From NCBI GenBank assembly GCA_025210175.1, contig JAOASF010000119.1, forward strand, positions 1 to 41,868: a stretch of DNA of 41,868 bases, written 5' to 3'. The position numbers and the translations under genes are program-made. The DNA comes from Crocinitomicaceae bacterium. Lineage in GTDB: Bacteria > Bacteroidota > Bacteroidia > Flavobacteriales_D > Crocinitomicaceae. Below are positions 8,657 to 16,550 of the stretch, one piece after another. Positions within the stretch are counted from its first letter, which is position 1. Every line of letters starts with the position of its first letter. The notes beneath the pieces were generated by a model. The model was not told where the DNA came from and did no database searches. It worked only from the letters and a program-made list of their open reading frames with translations.

Positions 8657-8815
8657 ATGAAAAGAACGTTTCAACCTTCTGTTCGTAAAAGAAGAAACAA
8701 ACACGGATTCCGTAGCAGAATGGCAACTAAAAATGGTCGTCGCGTATTGGCTGCTCGCCGTCGTAAGGGGAGAAGTAAATTAACAGTTTCTGACGAAGGA
8801 ATGCACAAACGTTAA
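8657..8815 (+). CDS. rpmH: 50S ribosomal protein L34
   Basis: A 52-residue, very basic protein beginning [18 protein letters not shown] with the L34 core [20 protein letters not shown], followed by a short C-terminal extension ending in DEGMHKR that is usual in Bacteroidota. L34 is a component of the large ribosomal subunit. The gene has a strong promoter and its own terminator, so it is a single-gene transcription unit. It is not linked here to rnpA/dnaA-type genes as in many other bacteria; the next gene is comM. Confidence 0.97.
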   Translation: MKRTFQPSVRKRRNKHGFRSRMATKNGRRVLAARRRKGRSKLTVSDEGMHKR

Positions 8816-8837
8816 TCTTTTGTGACACGATATTCTG

Positions 8838-8866
8838 AGCCGATTTCGAAAGAAGTCGGCTTTTTT
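8838..8866 (+). terminator. rpmH intrinsic terminator
   Basis: AGCCGATTTC (8838-8847) pairs with GAAGTCGGCT (8852-8861) around a GAAA tetraloop, one T-G wobble, followed by TTTTTT. The same core recurs at 15196 (minus) and 26886. Confidence 0.9.
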
Positions 8867-8872
8867 CGTATC

Positions 8873-8890
8873 TTCTAGTTGCAACTAGAA
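8873..8890 (+). promoter_or_regulatory. Perfect 18-bp palindrome upstream of comM
   Basis: TTCTAGTTGCAACTAGAA is fully self-complementary with no central spacer. It ends 11 bases before the comM ATG and directly follows the rpmH terminator T-run. It could be an operator for a dimeric regulator; nothing in the window identifies the regulator. Confidence 0.5.
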
Positions 8891-8901
8891 ATACTACTCA
8901 T

Positions 8902-10440
8902 ATGCTTGTGAAAACTTATGGCAGCGCCGTCTTCGGCATTGATGCCACCACCATTACCATTGAAACAAATATGGCCGTTGGTCTGAATTTTAGCTTGGTT
9001 GGTTTACCAGACAATGCGGTAAAAGAAAGTCAACAACGAATCAAAGCTGCCCTGCGCAACAATGAATACCGCTATCCAGGAAAGGAAATTACCATCAACA
9101 TGGCTCCGGCCGACATTCGCAAAGAAGGGTCGACCTTTGACTTGCCCATTGCCATTGGCATTATGGCGGCTTCTGAGCAATTGACATCTGATAAACTAGG
9201 GAAATACCTGTTGCTTGGTGAACTTTCATTGGATGGCGAGTTGAAACCCATGAAGGGAATCTTACCCATAGCTCTCCAGGCGCATAAAGAAGCATATGTG
9301 GGCATGATTGTGCCCAAGGAGAATGCTCGTGAGGCTGCTTTGGTGGAAGGACTCGATATTTATGGTTTGACCAACCTAAAAGAGGTCGTTGCTTTTTTAC
9401 AAGACGAAGGAGATTACCTGCCCGAACCTTGTTCCTTGGAGCATATTTTTAAGGAACATCAGCTGGATACTGATTTCAAAGATGTCAAAGGACAAGAGTC
9501 GATCAAACGAGCCTTTGAAATTGCAGCAGCAGGTGGACACAACGTTATTCTCATCGGTCCACCAGGTGCAGGTAAATCCATGTTGGCCAAACGATTGCCG
9601 AGCATTTTACCTCCCATGTCGACCGAAGAAGCCTTGGAGACAACCAAGATACACTCAGTGGCTGGAAAGGTTGCTGGGGAGAAGGGATTGATACTGCAAC
9701 GTCCTTTTAGAAAGCCGCATCACACGATTTCGGATGTAGCCCTTGTCGGAGGAGGTGGTTTTCCACAACCGGGTGAAATTTCCCTGGCGCATAATGGAGT
9801 GTTGTTTTTGGATGAATTGCCAGAATACAAACGCTCTGTGTTGGAAGTGATGCGTCAACCTTTGGAGGATCGACAAGTCACTATTTCTCGAGCAAAATTT
9901 ACAGTCGATTATCCTGCGGGTTTCATGCTCATTGCGGCGATGAACCCTTGTCCGTGTGGCTATCACAATCACCCCGAAAAGGAATGTCTTTGTCCGCCTG
10001 GAGTGGTGCAGAAATATTTGAACAAGATTTCGGGTCCTTTGTTGGATCGCATTGATTTACATGTGGAGGTGACGCCGGTAAGTTTCGATGAGTTGACTTC
10101 TAAGGAAAATGAATTGGGTAGCGCCGAAATTCGAGATCGGGTTATTAAGGCTCGCCTTGTTCAGGATCAACGTTATGCTAATGAAAAAGGAATTCATGCC
10201 AATGCTCAGATGACGACCGGGCATTTGAATCAATACTGTCAATTGGATGAACAATCCCAGGCAATATTAAAGACGGCCATGGTCAAAATGGGCTTGTCGG
10301 CGCGGGCCTATGATCGGATTTTAAAAGTGGCGAGAACTATTGCAGATTTAGACGCATCCGCTTCTATTCAGTTGGCGCATATTACTGAGGCTATTCAGTA
10401 TCGTTCCTTGGATCGGGAGAATTGGTCGAATAAGACCTAG
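8902..10440 (+). CDS. comM: YifB/ComM family AAA+ ATPase (Mg-chelatase-like)
   Basis: A 512-residue protein with the ComM layout: an N-terminal LonC/ChlI-like domain (about 1-170), an AAA+ core with Walker A GPPGAGKS (219-226) and Walker B VLFLDEL (300-306), a cysteine cluster MNPCPCGYHNHP with ECLCPPG (about 347-370) and a C-terminal Mg-chelatase domain. In naturally competent bacteria ComM is a hexameric branch-migration helicase that extends heteroduplex during integration of transforming DNA; it is also conserved in non-competent species. The window also holds comEC, the DNA-uptake channel gene, though that gene is frameshifted. It ends 5 bases from the convergent ABC ATPase gene with no terminator visible between them. 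Confidence 0.92.
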   Translation: MLVKTYGSAVFGIDATTITIETNMAVGLNFSLVGLPDNAVKESQQRIKAALRNNEYRYPGKEITINMAPADIRKEGSTFDLPIAIGIMAASEQLTSDKLGKYLLLGELSLDGELKPMKGILPIALQAHKEAYVGMIVPKENAREAALVEGLDIYGLTNLKEVVAFLQDEGDYLPEPCSLEHIFKEHQLDTDFKDVKGQESIKRAFEIAAAGGHNVILIGPPGAGKSMLAKRLPSILPPMSTEEALETTKIHSVAGKVAGEKGLILQRPFRKPHHTISDVALVGGGGFPQPGEISLAHNGVLFLDELPEYKRSVLEVMRQPLEDRQVTISRAKFTVDYPAGFMLIAAMNPCPCGYHNHPEKECLCPPGVVQKYLNKISGPLLDRIDLHVEVTPVSFDELTSKENELGSAEIRDRVIKARLVQDQRYANEKGIHANAQMTTGHLNQYCQLDEQSQAILKTAMVKMGLSARAYDRILKVARTIADLDASASIQLAHITEAIQYRSLDRENWSNKT

Positions 10441-10445
10441 TACGA

Positions 10446-11153
10446 TTAGGGAAAACAAGTTTCAATCAACTTGGCCAAATCGGCTTCGCCTTTTTCAAAC
10501 AAATGAAGTTGCTTGTTTTTAGGGGCTAAGCATAACAGGGAATCAGCAAATTGAAGAGCCAATTCCAGATCATGTGTTGAATAGATAACACAGGCGTTTT
10601 GTTCCTTAATCTTGTTCAGGAAGTGATTTACTTTTCGTTTGTTGGCGTAGTCCAAAAAGGCGGTGGGTTCGTCGAGAAAAACGTATTCACCGTTTTGCGT
10701 ATGTGCCTTGGCGATGGCAATCAACTGACGTTCTCCATCCGACAAATGGTCCATGAATCGAGAACGGAAAGCCTGAATCTCCAACAAGTCCATGCTCTTT
10801 TCAATTTCCACTCTGTCGTTTTCTTTCAAACTTCCAAAGCGGTTCAAGAAAGGTGTTCTCCCCAGGGCAACATATTCGTGAGCCGTCATATAAGCTGGTG
10901 GGTTGCATTTACTCGGAACAAAGGCACAAAGCTTTGCGAGACTTTGTTGACTCAAGTCTTTCAAGTCCGTATCCCCAATCAAAATCTCTCCTTGCAGCGA
11001 AGGAATTTCACCCAACAAGGTTTTGATGAAAGTCGATTTTCCTTTACCGTTCGCGCCAATTAGGGCATAGGTATTTCCTTTTTCGAGTTTCATATTCTCG
11101 ATTCTAAAAAGTACTTCCTCGTACCCAATTACAACAGATCGTAGTTGAATCAT
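10446..11153 (-). CDS. ABC importer ATPase, FecE/BtuD-like
   Basis: A 235-residue cytoplasmic ATP-binding subunit. Walker A GANGKGKS (33-40), signature LSDGE (137-141; D replaces the usual second G), Walker B YVFLDE (157-162) and the late switch histidine in STHDLE are present. It belongs to the FecE/BtuD group that powers vitamin B12, siderophore and haem import. Its ATG overlaps the permease stop codon by 4 bases (ATGA), so the proteins are coupled. It is the last gene of a three-gene operon. Confidence 0.9.
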   Translation of the reverse strand: MIQLRSVVIGYEEVLFRIENMKLEKGNTYALIGANGKGKSTFIKTLLGEIPSLQGEILIGDTDLKDLSQQSLAKLCAFVPSKCNPPAYMTAHEYVALGRTPFLNRFGSLKENDRVEIEKSMDLLEIQAFRSRFMDHLSDGERQLIAIAKAHTQNGEYVFLDEPTAFLDYANKRKVNHFLNKIKEQNACVIYSTHDLELALQFADSLLCLAPKNKQLHLFEKGEADLAKLIETCFP

Positions 11154-12136
11154 GCGAGTTTTTTTAGAATGAAATAAATAACCATCGGCGCACCAACCAA
11201 GGAGGTAATAGCGTTGATTGGAATAGGGGTGACTACCACCATCAATTGAACCAATACATCACATAAGACCAAGAAAGACGCACCAAATATCAAGGTTGCT
11301 GGAACCAAAACACGGTGATTTTGGGTTTTGAACAAAATGCGAATCAAATTGGGAACAGCCAGACCAACGAAAGCGATCGGACCACAATAAGCCGTAATCA
11401 ATGCGGTCAATAAGACTGTTACGATAATAATGAAGGTTCTATTTTTCTTAATCGCAATTCCCAAAAGCTGGGCAGAAGAATCGCCGAGTACCATTGCGTT
11501 AAGAGGCTTAATGACCATGAATGCTCCTGTAATACCAAAGGTAAAAAGGATGGCAATAAATGGAACCTGATCCAAACCAACATGCTGCAAAGAACCCATG
11601 GCCCAGAGCGTAAATACTTTCAACGAATTGACTTCAGAAGCACTTTGCAATATGGAAATAATCGCGCTCGTAAAACTGCCAATCATGATACCGACCAACA
11701 ACAAAGACAAGCTATTTCGCAAATAGAAAGAAAGGGTTAGAATCAAAACAGCTACCAAAGTCGCACCAATAAAGGCGGCTGAAACCAAACCTAAATCCGT
11801 TTGAACCAATTCCCAGCCTGTTAATAGACCCAGTGCGACAAACAAACTCGAACCACTGTTCACGCCAAGAACATAAGGTCCGGCAAGTGGATTTTGAAAC
11901 AAGGTTTGCATCAATAAACCGGCAATCGACAAGGCGCCACCAGCCATTAGCCCCATGAAAATACGCGGCCAACGAAATTCGCGTATTATTTGATGACTAA
12001 CATTGGAAGGATCGAAATGGAACAAAGAATTCCAGTAGTCGTTGAGACTGACCTCAATTTCACCCGTTGCCAAGTGCAGCAAAATAGCTACGAGGGGCAA
12101 AAGGGTTAACAATATCCACTTTAGTCGGTTGTTCAT
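11150..12136 (-). CDS. ABC importer permease, FecCD/BtuC family
   Basis: This 328-residue integral membrane protein has the typical FecCD core: a first helix, FRWPRIFMGLMAGGALSIAG (about 49-68), then LFQNPLAGPYVLGVNSGSS, and the C-terminal CGPIAFVGLAVPNLIR segment that forms the coupling region. The family has about ten transmembrane helices and works as a homodimer with two ATPase subunits. It starts on the last base of the substrate-binding protein stop codon (TAATG overlap) and overlaps the ATPase gene by 4 bases. Confidence 0.92.
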   Translation of the reverse strand: MNNRLKWILLTLLPLVAILLHLATGEIEVSLNDYWNSLFHFDPSNVSHQIIREFRWPRIFMGLMAGGALSIAGLLMQTLFQNPLAGPYVLGVNSGSSLFVALGLLTGWELVQTDLGLVSAAFIGATLVAVLILTLSFYLRNSLSLLLVGIMIGSFTSAIISILQSASEVNSLKVFTLWAMGSLQHVGLDQVPFIAILFTFGITGAFMVIKPLNAMVLGDSSAQLLGIAIKKNRTFIIIVTVLLTALITAYCGPIAFVGLAVPNLIRILFKTQNHRVLVPATLIFGASFLVLCDVLVQLMVVVTPIPINAITSLVGAPMVIYFILKKLA

Positions 12137-13185
12137 TATTCTACTCGGTGGTAAAAATACAGAGAGTTCAAATTTTTACCCGCACGAATATTGATGTAAT
12201 CCGAAAGTACATGTTGAGGTTCAATGGCGCTCATTTCCCAAAATCGATTTCCGGCTCTTGAATAGTCGAAGATGCCGTTGTTTTGATAGGGTGGAAGAAA
12301 GGCCATTTTAGGGTGATTCGTCACAATGAGTTTCTTGGTTGGAACTCCTGTGTTTAACCAAATGTCAACCCCCTCACAATCAGCGGTAATTTTCTCCAAA
12401 GTATAGGAAACCGAACCTGTTCCTTTGGTGTTTGAATAAATGTAATCGAAGCCAGCATCTTTCAATAGAACTGCGTTGTAGCTTTCTCCTGCCGGGGCAT
12501 TCCAAGCATCGCCCCACATGTTTCCAGAAATCACCTTTTTCGAGACGCTTATGGATTTTGCGCGTTCAACTTCGGCCTTGTATTCTCTTACAATCTCTTG
12601 GAAAATTGCATGCGCCTCAGCTGGTTTTCCCATCAAATAACCGAAAACTAAGATCCACTCGGCTTTTCCCAAAGGGTGATTTTCACGCCAGTCGTAATTC
12701 ACAATGCATGAAACGCCTAGTTTCTCCAAGGTTTTCGCATGAGGAAACTCCTTCCCAAAGCCCGAATAAAACACAGCCTGACAACCCGTTTTAATCAAAT
12801 TTTCCACTGGGATCTGGGTTTCTTCTCCCAATTCCATCACTTGTTTCCTTTTTACTTTTTCTTGAATAGTAGGGTTGTGGACGTACAATGCGTTCGTAAT
12901 GGCTCCAACTCGATCCACCATTCCCAACTTTTCCAACATCCCAATATGTGTCGACGAAAAACAGCCCACTTTAGTATACGGCACTTCTGGCACCACCCAA
13001 GTTTGTTCCACATGGTGAGTTTCGGGAGAATAAATGGTTAATACCGTTACACCATCGTCTTTTTTAAGACTGAAATGTTGCGCATATTGAACCAAATTGT
13101 CCACCGTTTGCGTCTCCGTTGATTTCTGCTCGGAAGAACAGCTCAACACGAAAAACATCACCACGAATCCAAGGAAGATTTTCAT
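12136..13185 (-). CDS. ABC importer substrate-binding lipoprotein (BtuF/FhuD-like)
   Basis: A 349-residue protein with a lipoprotein signal peptide MKIFLGFVVMFFVLSCSSEQ (Cys at 16). The mature part has the two-lobed TroA-like class III fold with segments such as STHIGMLEKLGMVDRVGAIT and GCQAVFYSGFG. It would capture a chelated metal or corrinoid and deliver it to the FecCD-type permease encoded next. It is the first gene of the operon. There is no room for a cobalamin riboswitch if the adjacent -7 box is the promoter, and no TonB-dependent receptor is nearby, so cobalamin and siderophore/haem remain equally possible. Confidence 0.88.
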   Translation of the reverse strand: MKIFLGFVVMFFVLSCSSEQKSTETQTVDNLVQYAQHFSLKKDDGVTVLTIYSPETHHVEQTWVVPEVPYTKVGCFSSTHIGMLEKLGMVDRVGAITNALYVHNPTIQEKVKRKQVMELGEETQIPVENLIKTGCQAVFYSGFGKEFPHAKTLEKLGVSCIVNYDWRENHPLGKAEWILVFGYLMGKPAEAHAIFQEIVREYKAEVERAKSISVSKKVISGNMWGDAWNAPAGESYNAVLLKDAGFDYIYSNTKGTGSVSYTLEKITADCEGVDIWLNTGVPTKKLIVTNHPKMAFLPPYQNNGIFDYSRAGNRFWEMSAIEPQHVLSDYINIRAGKNLNSLYFYHRVE

Positions 13186-13189
13186 GGTG

Positions 13190-13197
13190 CAAATATG
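13190..13197 (-). promoter_or_regulatory. -7 box abutting the substrate-binding protein start
   Basis: Minus-strand CATATTTG, one mismatch from TAnnTTTG, followed by CACC and the ATG at 13185. This predicts a transcript starting at or within a few bases of the start codon. A -33 TTG is not obvious. Confidence 0.4.
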
Positions 13198-13210
13198 AGG
13201 TTTTTTTGGG

Positions 13211-13268
13211 GAGTTATGAGTTAAGAGTACGGAGTTCAGAAGGGGGTAAATTGGCAGATTACAAATTG
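13211..13268 (+). repeat. 58-bp degenerate intergenic repeat, copy 1
   Basis: Aligns without gaps to 13349-13406; the last 22 bases (13247-13268) are identical. The sequence is built from AGTT, AGAGT and CAGATTACAAATT-like words typical of non-coding Bacteroidota intergenic repeats. Confidence 0.7.
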
Positions 13269-13293
13269 CAGATTAACAGATATAATTTGATTT

Positions 13294-13341
13294 CTCCCTT
13301 CGGAGGCCTGCCTGGCGTCAGACAGGGAGATTAAGAGGGAG
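13294..13341. repeat. Palindromic intergenic element between the two repeat copies
   Basis: Nested inverted repeats: outer CTCCCT (13294-13299) with AGGGAG (13336-13341), inner CCTGCCTG (13307-13314) with CAGACAGG (13319-13326) around GCGT, one mismatch. It is far more G+C-rich than its surroundings and resembles REP-like palindromes scattered in Bacteroidota intergenic DNA. No T-run follows, so it does not look like a terminator. Confidence 0.6.
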
Positions 13342-13348
13342 GGGTTTG

Positions 13349-13406
13349 CAGTTTAGAGTTTAAAGTACAGAGTTTGGAGGAGATTAAATTGGCAGATTAC
13401 AAATTG
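13349..13406 (+). repeat. 58-bp degenerate intergenic repeat, copy 2
   Basis: Second copy, 138 bases from the first; 22 bases (13385-13406) identical to 13247-13268. It ends 24 bases before the stop codon of the membrane protein gene on the other strand. Confidence 0.7.
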
Positions 13407-13430
13407 AAAAATTCACATTAGCAGAGTAAT

Positions 13431-13937
13431 TTAACTTTTGTCTGTTTTTGAATTTGATTTTGTAAGTCGGAATTGGATACCTGTAAACAGCCAAATTGCA
13501 ATACCAATCAAAATCAAGGCATAAGACATCAACGCCCAATACAAGTCCATAATCATTAAAAGACCTTTCAGTCCCCAAGAAAATGGAGATAAATGAAAAT
13601 CTGGTAATACATTAAGGTTCATCAAAATAAGCCAAAGGGTCGCGACAAGTATTGAATTGATGAGCGATAATTTCCTTGTACGGCACAGCAAAACGGAGAG
13701 AATAAAACTTAAAATCACCGAAGTTGTCAAGATGATGAAGCGAGCGTTAAGGGCGGAAGTCAACAATGCTCCAACCGTGGTTTCTCTTTCTTTTGCAAGT
13801 TGCTCAATGTCACCATCTGTAAGCAGGACATGAAAACGCTCCCAATCGACAAAAGGCACAATTAATTCCCCAGCCACTAGCATCAAATAGGTCGCGAGTA
13901 GATGAAGGAGAATTGTTTTGAGGTGAAGGGTTTTCAA
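13431..13937 (-). CDS. Hypothetical four-helix membrane protein
   Basis: I do not recognise this 168-residue protein. It shows about four hydrophobic segments: residues 8-30 (ILLHLLATYLMLVAGELIVP), about 68-85 (FIILTTSVILSFILSVLL), about 93-112 (INSILVATLWLILMNLNVLP) and about 125-155 (GLLMIMDLYWALMSYALILI), then a basic, polar tail ending KSNSKTDKS. A charged loop DGDIEQLAKERETT lies between the first two. It sits alone in an AT-rich stretch flanked on both sides by copies of the CAGATTACAAATTG repeat, with no visible promoter match. It could be a small stress or accessory membrane protein; no function is assignable. Confidence 0.6.
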   Translation of the reverse strand: MKTLHLKTILLHLLATYLMLVAGELIVPFVDWERFHVLLTDGDIEQLAKERETTVGALLTSALNARFIILTTSVILSFILSVLLCRTRKLSLINSILVATLWLILMNLNVLPDFHLSPFSWGLKGLLMIMDLYWALMSYALILIGIAIWLFTGIQFRLTKSNSKTDKS

Positions 13938-13986
13938 TTGGAGATATTTTGAATTTTCATTGTAAAAAGTTCTAAGGTTGGGAATA

Positions 13987-14004
13987 ATTGCAGATTACAA
14001 ATTG
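13987..14004 (+). repeat. Partial third copy of the CAGATTACAAATTG repeat
   Basis: ATTGCAGATTACAAATTG, sharing 16 bases with the cores at 13253-13268 and 13391-13406. It lies on the far side of the 4-helix gene and is followed by a second degenerate TTGCAAATTG. Confidence 0.6.
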
Positions 14005-14110
14005 GGAAATTGCAAATTGATTTTAATTGAGTTTGAAATTACCCAAAGAGTATCTAAGGAGGTTTCTGGTTAGGCTTCAATAGCTTCTAAAATATATTCA
14101 AGAAAGTAAA

Positions 14111-15088
14111 TTACCTAGATAAAATAGTTATTGAAGAGTCTCCTGCTATTGCTATCTTTTTTGTGTTTCTATTGTAAGCAATTTTTGGAGTCATTTTTAA
14201 ATGATGTATGATAGAAGAATTTTGTTCACCAGAATACAAATTCTCAATTTTGTCAATAATTCTTCCGGTGCTAATTTCTATGATTTTTGGGTATTTAAAT
14301 AAATCCCAGCAATCATTTTGATCTATTGAATACAGGTTTCCATATGGACCTTGAATTTTTACTGAACCCGAGATTTCATCAGTTTTTATATTCCATATCG
14401 CCATATGTCCCTCCGGAATTGGTTCCACGTTTTCGTCGTCCAACCGTTCCTCTGTTGATGAACACACTATTAACTGATCACTATTTATAAAGCTAGCTGA
14501 GCAAATTTCTGTTGTTGAATTTGGTATTTCATGTCCTTGGTCTAGAGAAAGTGGATTTTTAAAACATTCGTCTACAGAAAATAATTTGACTCCATCATAT
14601 GGATGCCAAAACCATCCTTTGCTTACGAAAGACTTATGATCTGGACTAACTTCAAATCTTGAATGAAAAAAATCCGAGGGGCTTCGACCACTTATATTGG
14701 TAACAACCTTTCCGGTCTCGGCATCTTCAAAATCTATTTGGTTATATCCGTTGGGGCAATGAATAAGATATATTCGATTGTTATGTTCAATAAATGCAGC
14801 TGGAAATTCATAGGCAGAAGATTGGTAATAACTTCTGTTTATTTCACGATATACTTGGCCGTTTCTAAGAAGTAGTCCTTTGGTGCCTAATTTCTGGTAA
14901 ATGAAAACATATTCTCCACTTTCGGAAGTTATTGACCCGTCGCATTTAAATCCGAAATTGTATTTCCCTAATTGCTTAACAGTTCCATCCTCGAAATACT
15001 GATTTCCTGCAGAATTCCAATCAACAACTGTGTCTCGAAACCAATCAATTGTCTGTAATCCATTGGTTTGAATTGTTTTCAATTCCAT
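14111..15088 (-). CDS. Hypothetical beta-propeller-like protein
   Basis: A 325-residue soluble protein without a signal peptide, so probably cytoplasmic. The sequence alternates short beta-strand segments with aromatic and DG/NG turns (for example SGEYVFIYQKLGTKGLL, FIEHNNRIYLIHCPNGY, VSPDHKSFVSKGWFW, GHMAIWNIKTDEISGS, NTKKIAIAGDSSITILS), which suggests a WD40/quinoprotein-like propeller of perhaps six or seven blades. I cannot name the family. It is AT-rich compared with the ribosomal-protein operon beside it, has no operon partner and lies in the same accessory stretch as the 4-helix gene, which hints at recent gain. Function unknown; propellers usually mediate binding. Confidence 0.65.
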   Translation of the reverse strand: MELKTIQTNGLQTIDWFRDTVVDWNSAGNQYFEDGTVKQLGKYNFGFKCDGSITSESGEYVFIYQKLGTKGLLLRNGQVYREINRSYYQSSAYEFPAAFIEHNNRIYLIHCPNGYNQIDFEDAETGKVVTNISGRSPSDFFHSRFEVSPDHKSFVSKGWFWHPYDGVKLFSVDECFKNPLSLDQGHEIPNSTTEICSASFINSDQLIVCSSTEERLDDENVEPIPEGHMAIWNIKTDEISGSVKIQGPYGNLYSIDQNDCWDLFKYPKIIEISTGRIIDKIENLYSGEQNSSIIHHLKMTPKIAYNRNTKKIAIAGDSSITILSR

Positions 15089-15195
15089 TTTGGCTCTTGT
15101 TGGTATTTATTTTAGATCATTTATTCCCCTCCAAATTACCATTTCCCCACCAACCTATGCACAACGTGCAACCATTAAAAATTTCAGACACAAAA

Positions 15196-15221
15196 AAAGC
15201 CGACTCTTTCGAATCGGCTTT
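15196..15221 (-). terminator. Terminator of the rpsF-rpsR-rplI operon
   Basis: On the minus strand AAAGCCGATTC pairs with GAGTCGGCTTT around GAAA and runs into seven Ts. The single T-G wobble is only possible on the minus strand (C-A mismatch on plus), which fixes the direction. Confidence 0.9.
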
Positions 15222-15242
15222 CTGGGTATTTTGGGTTAGAAA

Positions 15243-15689
15243 TTACTCTCCAACTACTTCAATTTTGAATGCAGCGCGAACTCCTTTGTGGATGTTAGCT
15301 TCTGCTTCGTAAGTTCCAACCTCACGGATTGGATCTTCTTTGATTTTCAAAGCTTTACGATCGATATCGAAACCAGCTTTTTTCAATGCTTCAGAAACTT
15401 GAACCGTGTTCACAGATCCGAAGATTTTTCCGTTCTCACCAGCTTTAGTAGCGATAGAAACAGTCAAATCATTGATTTTAGCAGCCAATTCCTCAGCTTC
15501 AGCCAAAATTTTCGATTCTTTGTGAGCTCTTTGCTTCAACATTTCTGTGTGTGCCTTTTTTGCAGAGGCAGTTGCCAATACAGCGTATCCTTGTGGAATC
15601 AAGAAGTTACGACCGTATCCTGGCTTTACAGTAACCAACTCGTCTTTAAATCCAAGTTTGTCGACAGTTTTCTTAAGAATTACTTCCAT
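15243..15689 (-). CDS. rplI: 50S ribosomal protein L9
   Basis: A 148-residue protein with the L9 N-terminal RNA-binding domain (MEVILKKTVDKLGFKDELVTVKPGYGRNFLIPQGYA), the long connecting helix (about 42-75) and the C-terminal domain. L9 binds 23S rRNA near the L1 stalk and helps keep the reading frame. It is last in rpsF-rpsR-rplI, 27 bases after rpsR, and is followed by a strong terminator. Confidence 0.97.
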   Translation of the reverse strand: MEVILKKTVDKLGFKDELVTVKPGYGRNFLIPQGYAVLATASAKKAHTEMLKQRAHKESKILAEAEELAAKINDLTVSIATKAGENGKIFGSVNTVQVSEALKKAGFDIDRKALKIKEDPIREVGTYEAEANIHKGVRAAFKIEVVGE

Positions 15690-15716
15690 GATAAATATTT
15701 TTAGTCGTTAACAATC

Positions 15717-15980
15717 CTATTTCAACATATCTCCCAAGTACGGAAGAACTGCAATGTGACGTGCGCGCTTGATCGCTTTGTTTACACGCTTTTGGTATTT
15801 CGCTGATGTACCAGTGATACGACGAGGCAAAATTTTACCTTGCTCGTTTACCAATTTCAAAAGGAAGTTAGCGTCTTTGTAATCGATGAATTTAATACCG
15901 CTTTTCTTGAATCGGCAGTACTTGTCTTTTTTGATGTCGATGTTAATCGGCGTCAAATAACGGATATCATTTTGTGACAT
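15717..15980 (-). CDS. rpsR: 30S ribosomal protein S18
   Basis: An 87-residue basic protein with the S18 signature: [20 protein letters not shown] then [36 protein letters not shown] C-terminal half. S18 binds S6 in the platform of the small subunit. The gene follows rpsF after 26 bases, consistent with the conserved S6-S18-L9 operon; no ssb or priB gene is inserted here. Confidence 0.97.
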   Translation of the reverse strand: MSQNDIRYLTPINIDIKKDKYCRFKKSGIKFIDYKDANFLLKLVNEQGKILPRRITGTSAKYQKRVNKAIKRARHIAVLPYLGDMLK

Positions 15981-16006
15981 ACTATTTCGTTGTTAATGGT
16001 AAATAA

Positions 16007-16357
16007 TTAAGCTTCTGCAGGTGCTGATTGACCCATTTTAGAACGACGTTTTGCAGCGTACTCCAAGTGATCCTTGTCCATTTTGATAGTCAAGAAACGC
16101 ATAACACGCTCGTCGCGCTTCAACATCAATTCGAATTCAGCGATGATAGACGCCTCTGCTTCGAATTCTGTTAAAAAGTAAAATCCAGTTGATTTTTTCT
16201 GGATAGGGTACGCCAACTTGCGCAATCCCCAGCTCTCTGAGTGCTTAATTTTTCCACCCCAAGATGTAATCTCGGCTTCGAATTTCTGCACTGCTTCCTT
16301 TGCCTGATCCTCAGACAAAACGGGAGTTAAAATGAAAACAGCTTCGTAAGAATTCAT
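16007..16357 (-). CDS. rpsF: 30S ribosomal protein S6
   Basis: A 116-residue protein starting [18 protein letters not shown], with the ferredoxin-like S6 fold and the conserved [15 protein letters not shown] strand and [16 protein letters not shown] region. Its C-terminal tail ends SAPAEA. S6 forms the S6-S18 heterodimer on 16S rRNA; in several bacteria that complex also binds its own mRNA leader. First gene of the operon, with a good promoter about 33-40 bases upstream. Confidence 0.97.
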   Translation of the reverse strand: MNSYEAVFILTPVLSEDQAKEAVQKFEAEITSWGGKIKHSESWGLRKLAYPIQKKSTGFYFLTEFEAEASIIAEFELMLKRDERVMRFLTIKMDKDHLEYAAKRRSKMGQSAPAEA

Positions 16358-16389
16358 GTTTTATTGAATTAATTAAAAATTTGAGGGTG

Positions 16390-16420
16390 CAAAGATAGGG
16401 AGAATCTCTGTAAAAACAAG
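16390..16420 (-). promoter_or_regulatory. rpsF operon promoter
   Basis: On the minus strand TTG (16419-16417), a 19-base spacer and TATCTTTG (16397-16390) followed by CA. The -7 box is identical to that of rpmH. The leader to rpsF is roughly 28-33 bases. Confidence 0.8.
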
Positions 16421-16550
16421 GGGTTAACTTTAGAAAAGTCAGTCGTTTTTGTCGATTGCTCAAAAGTAATCATCTCCTGTGTGGTCTCGGTCTATTTTCC
16501 AATACAATTTTCCTCTACCAAGGGCTGTTCGTTTAATAGAATTGAAGTGG

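Noticed and set aside
13119..13334. 71-codon open frame on the plus strand
   Set aside because: It is antisense to the signal peptide of the binding protein and runs into the repeat region; no protein-like features.
13186..13430. Cobalamin riboswitch upstream of the importer operon
   Set aside because: The stretch consists of repeats and a palindrome; no B12-box-like conserved core was seen and the -7 box adjoins the start codon.
15158..15170. Small inverted repeat TGCAC-AAC-GTGCA
   Set aside because: A five-base stem is too short to call an operator or terminator without conservation data.
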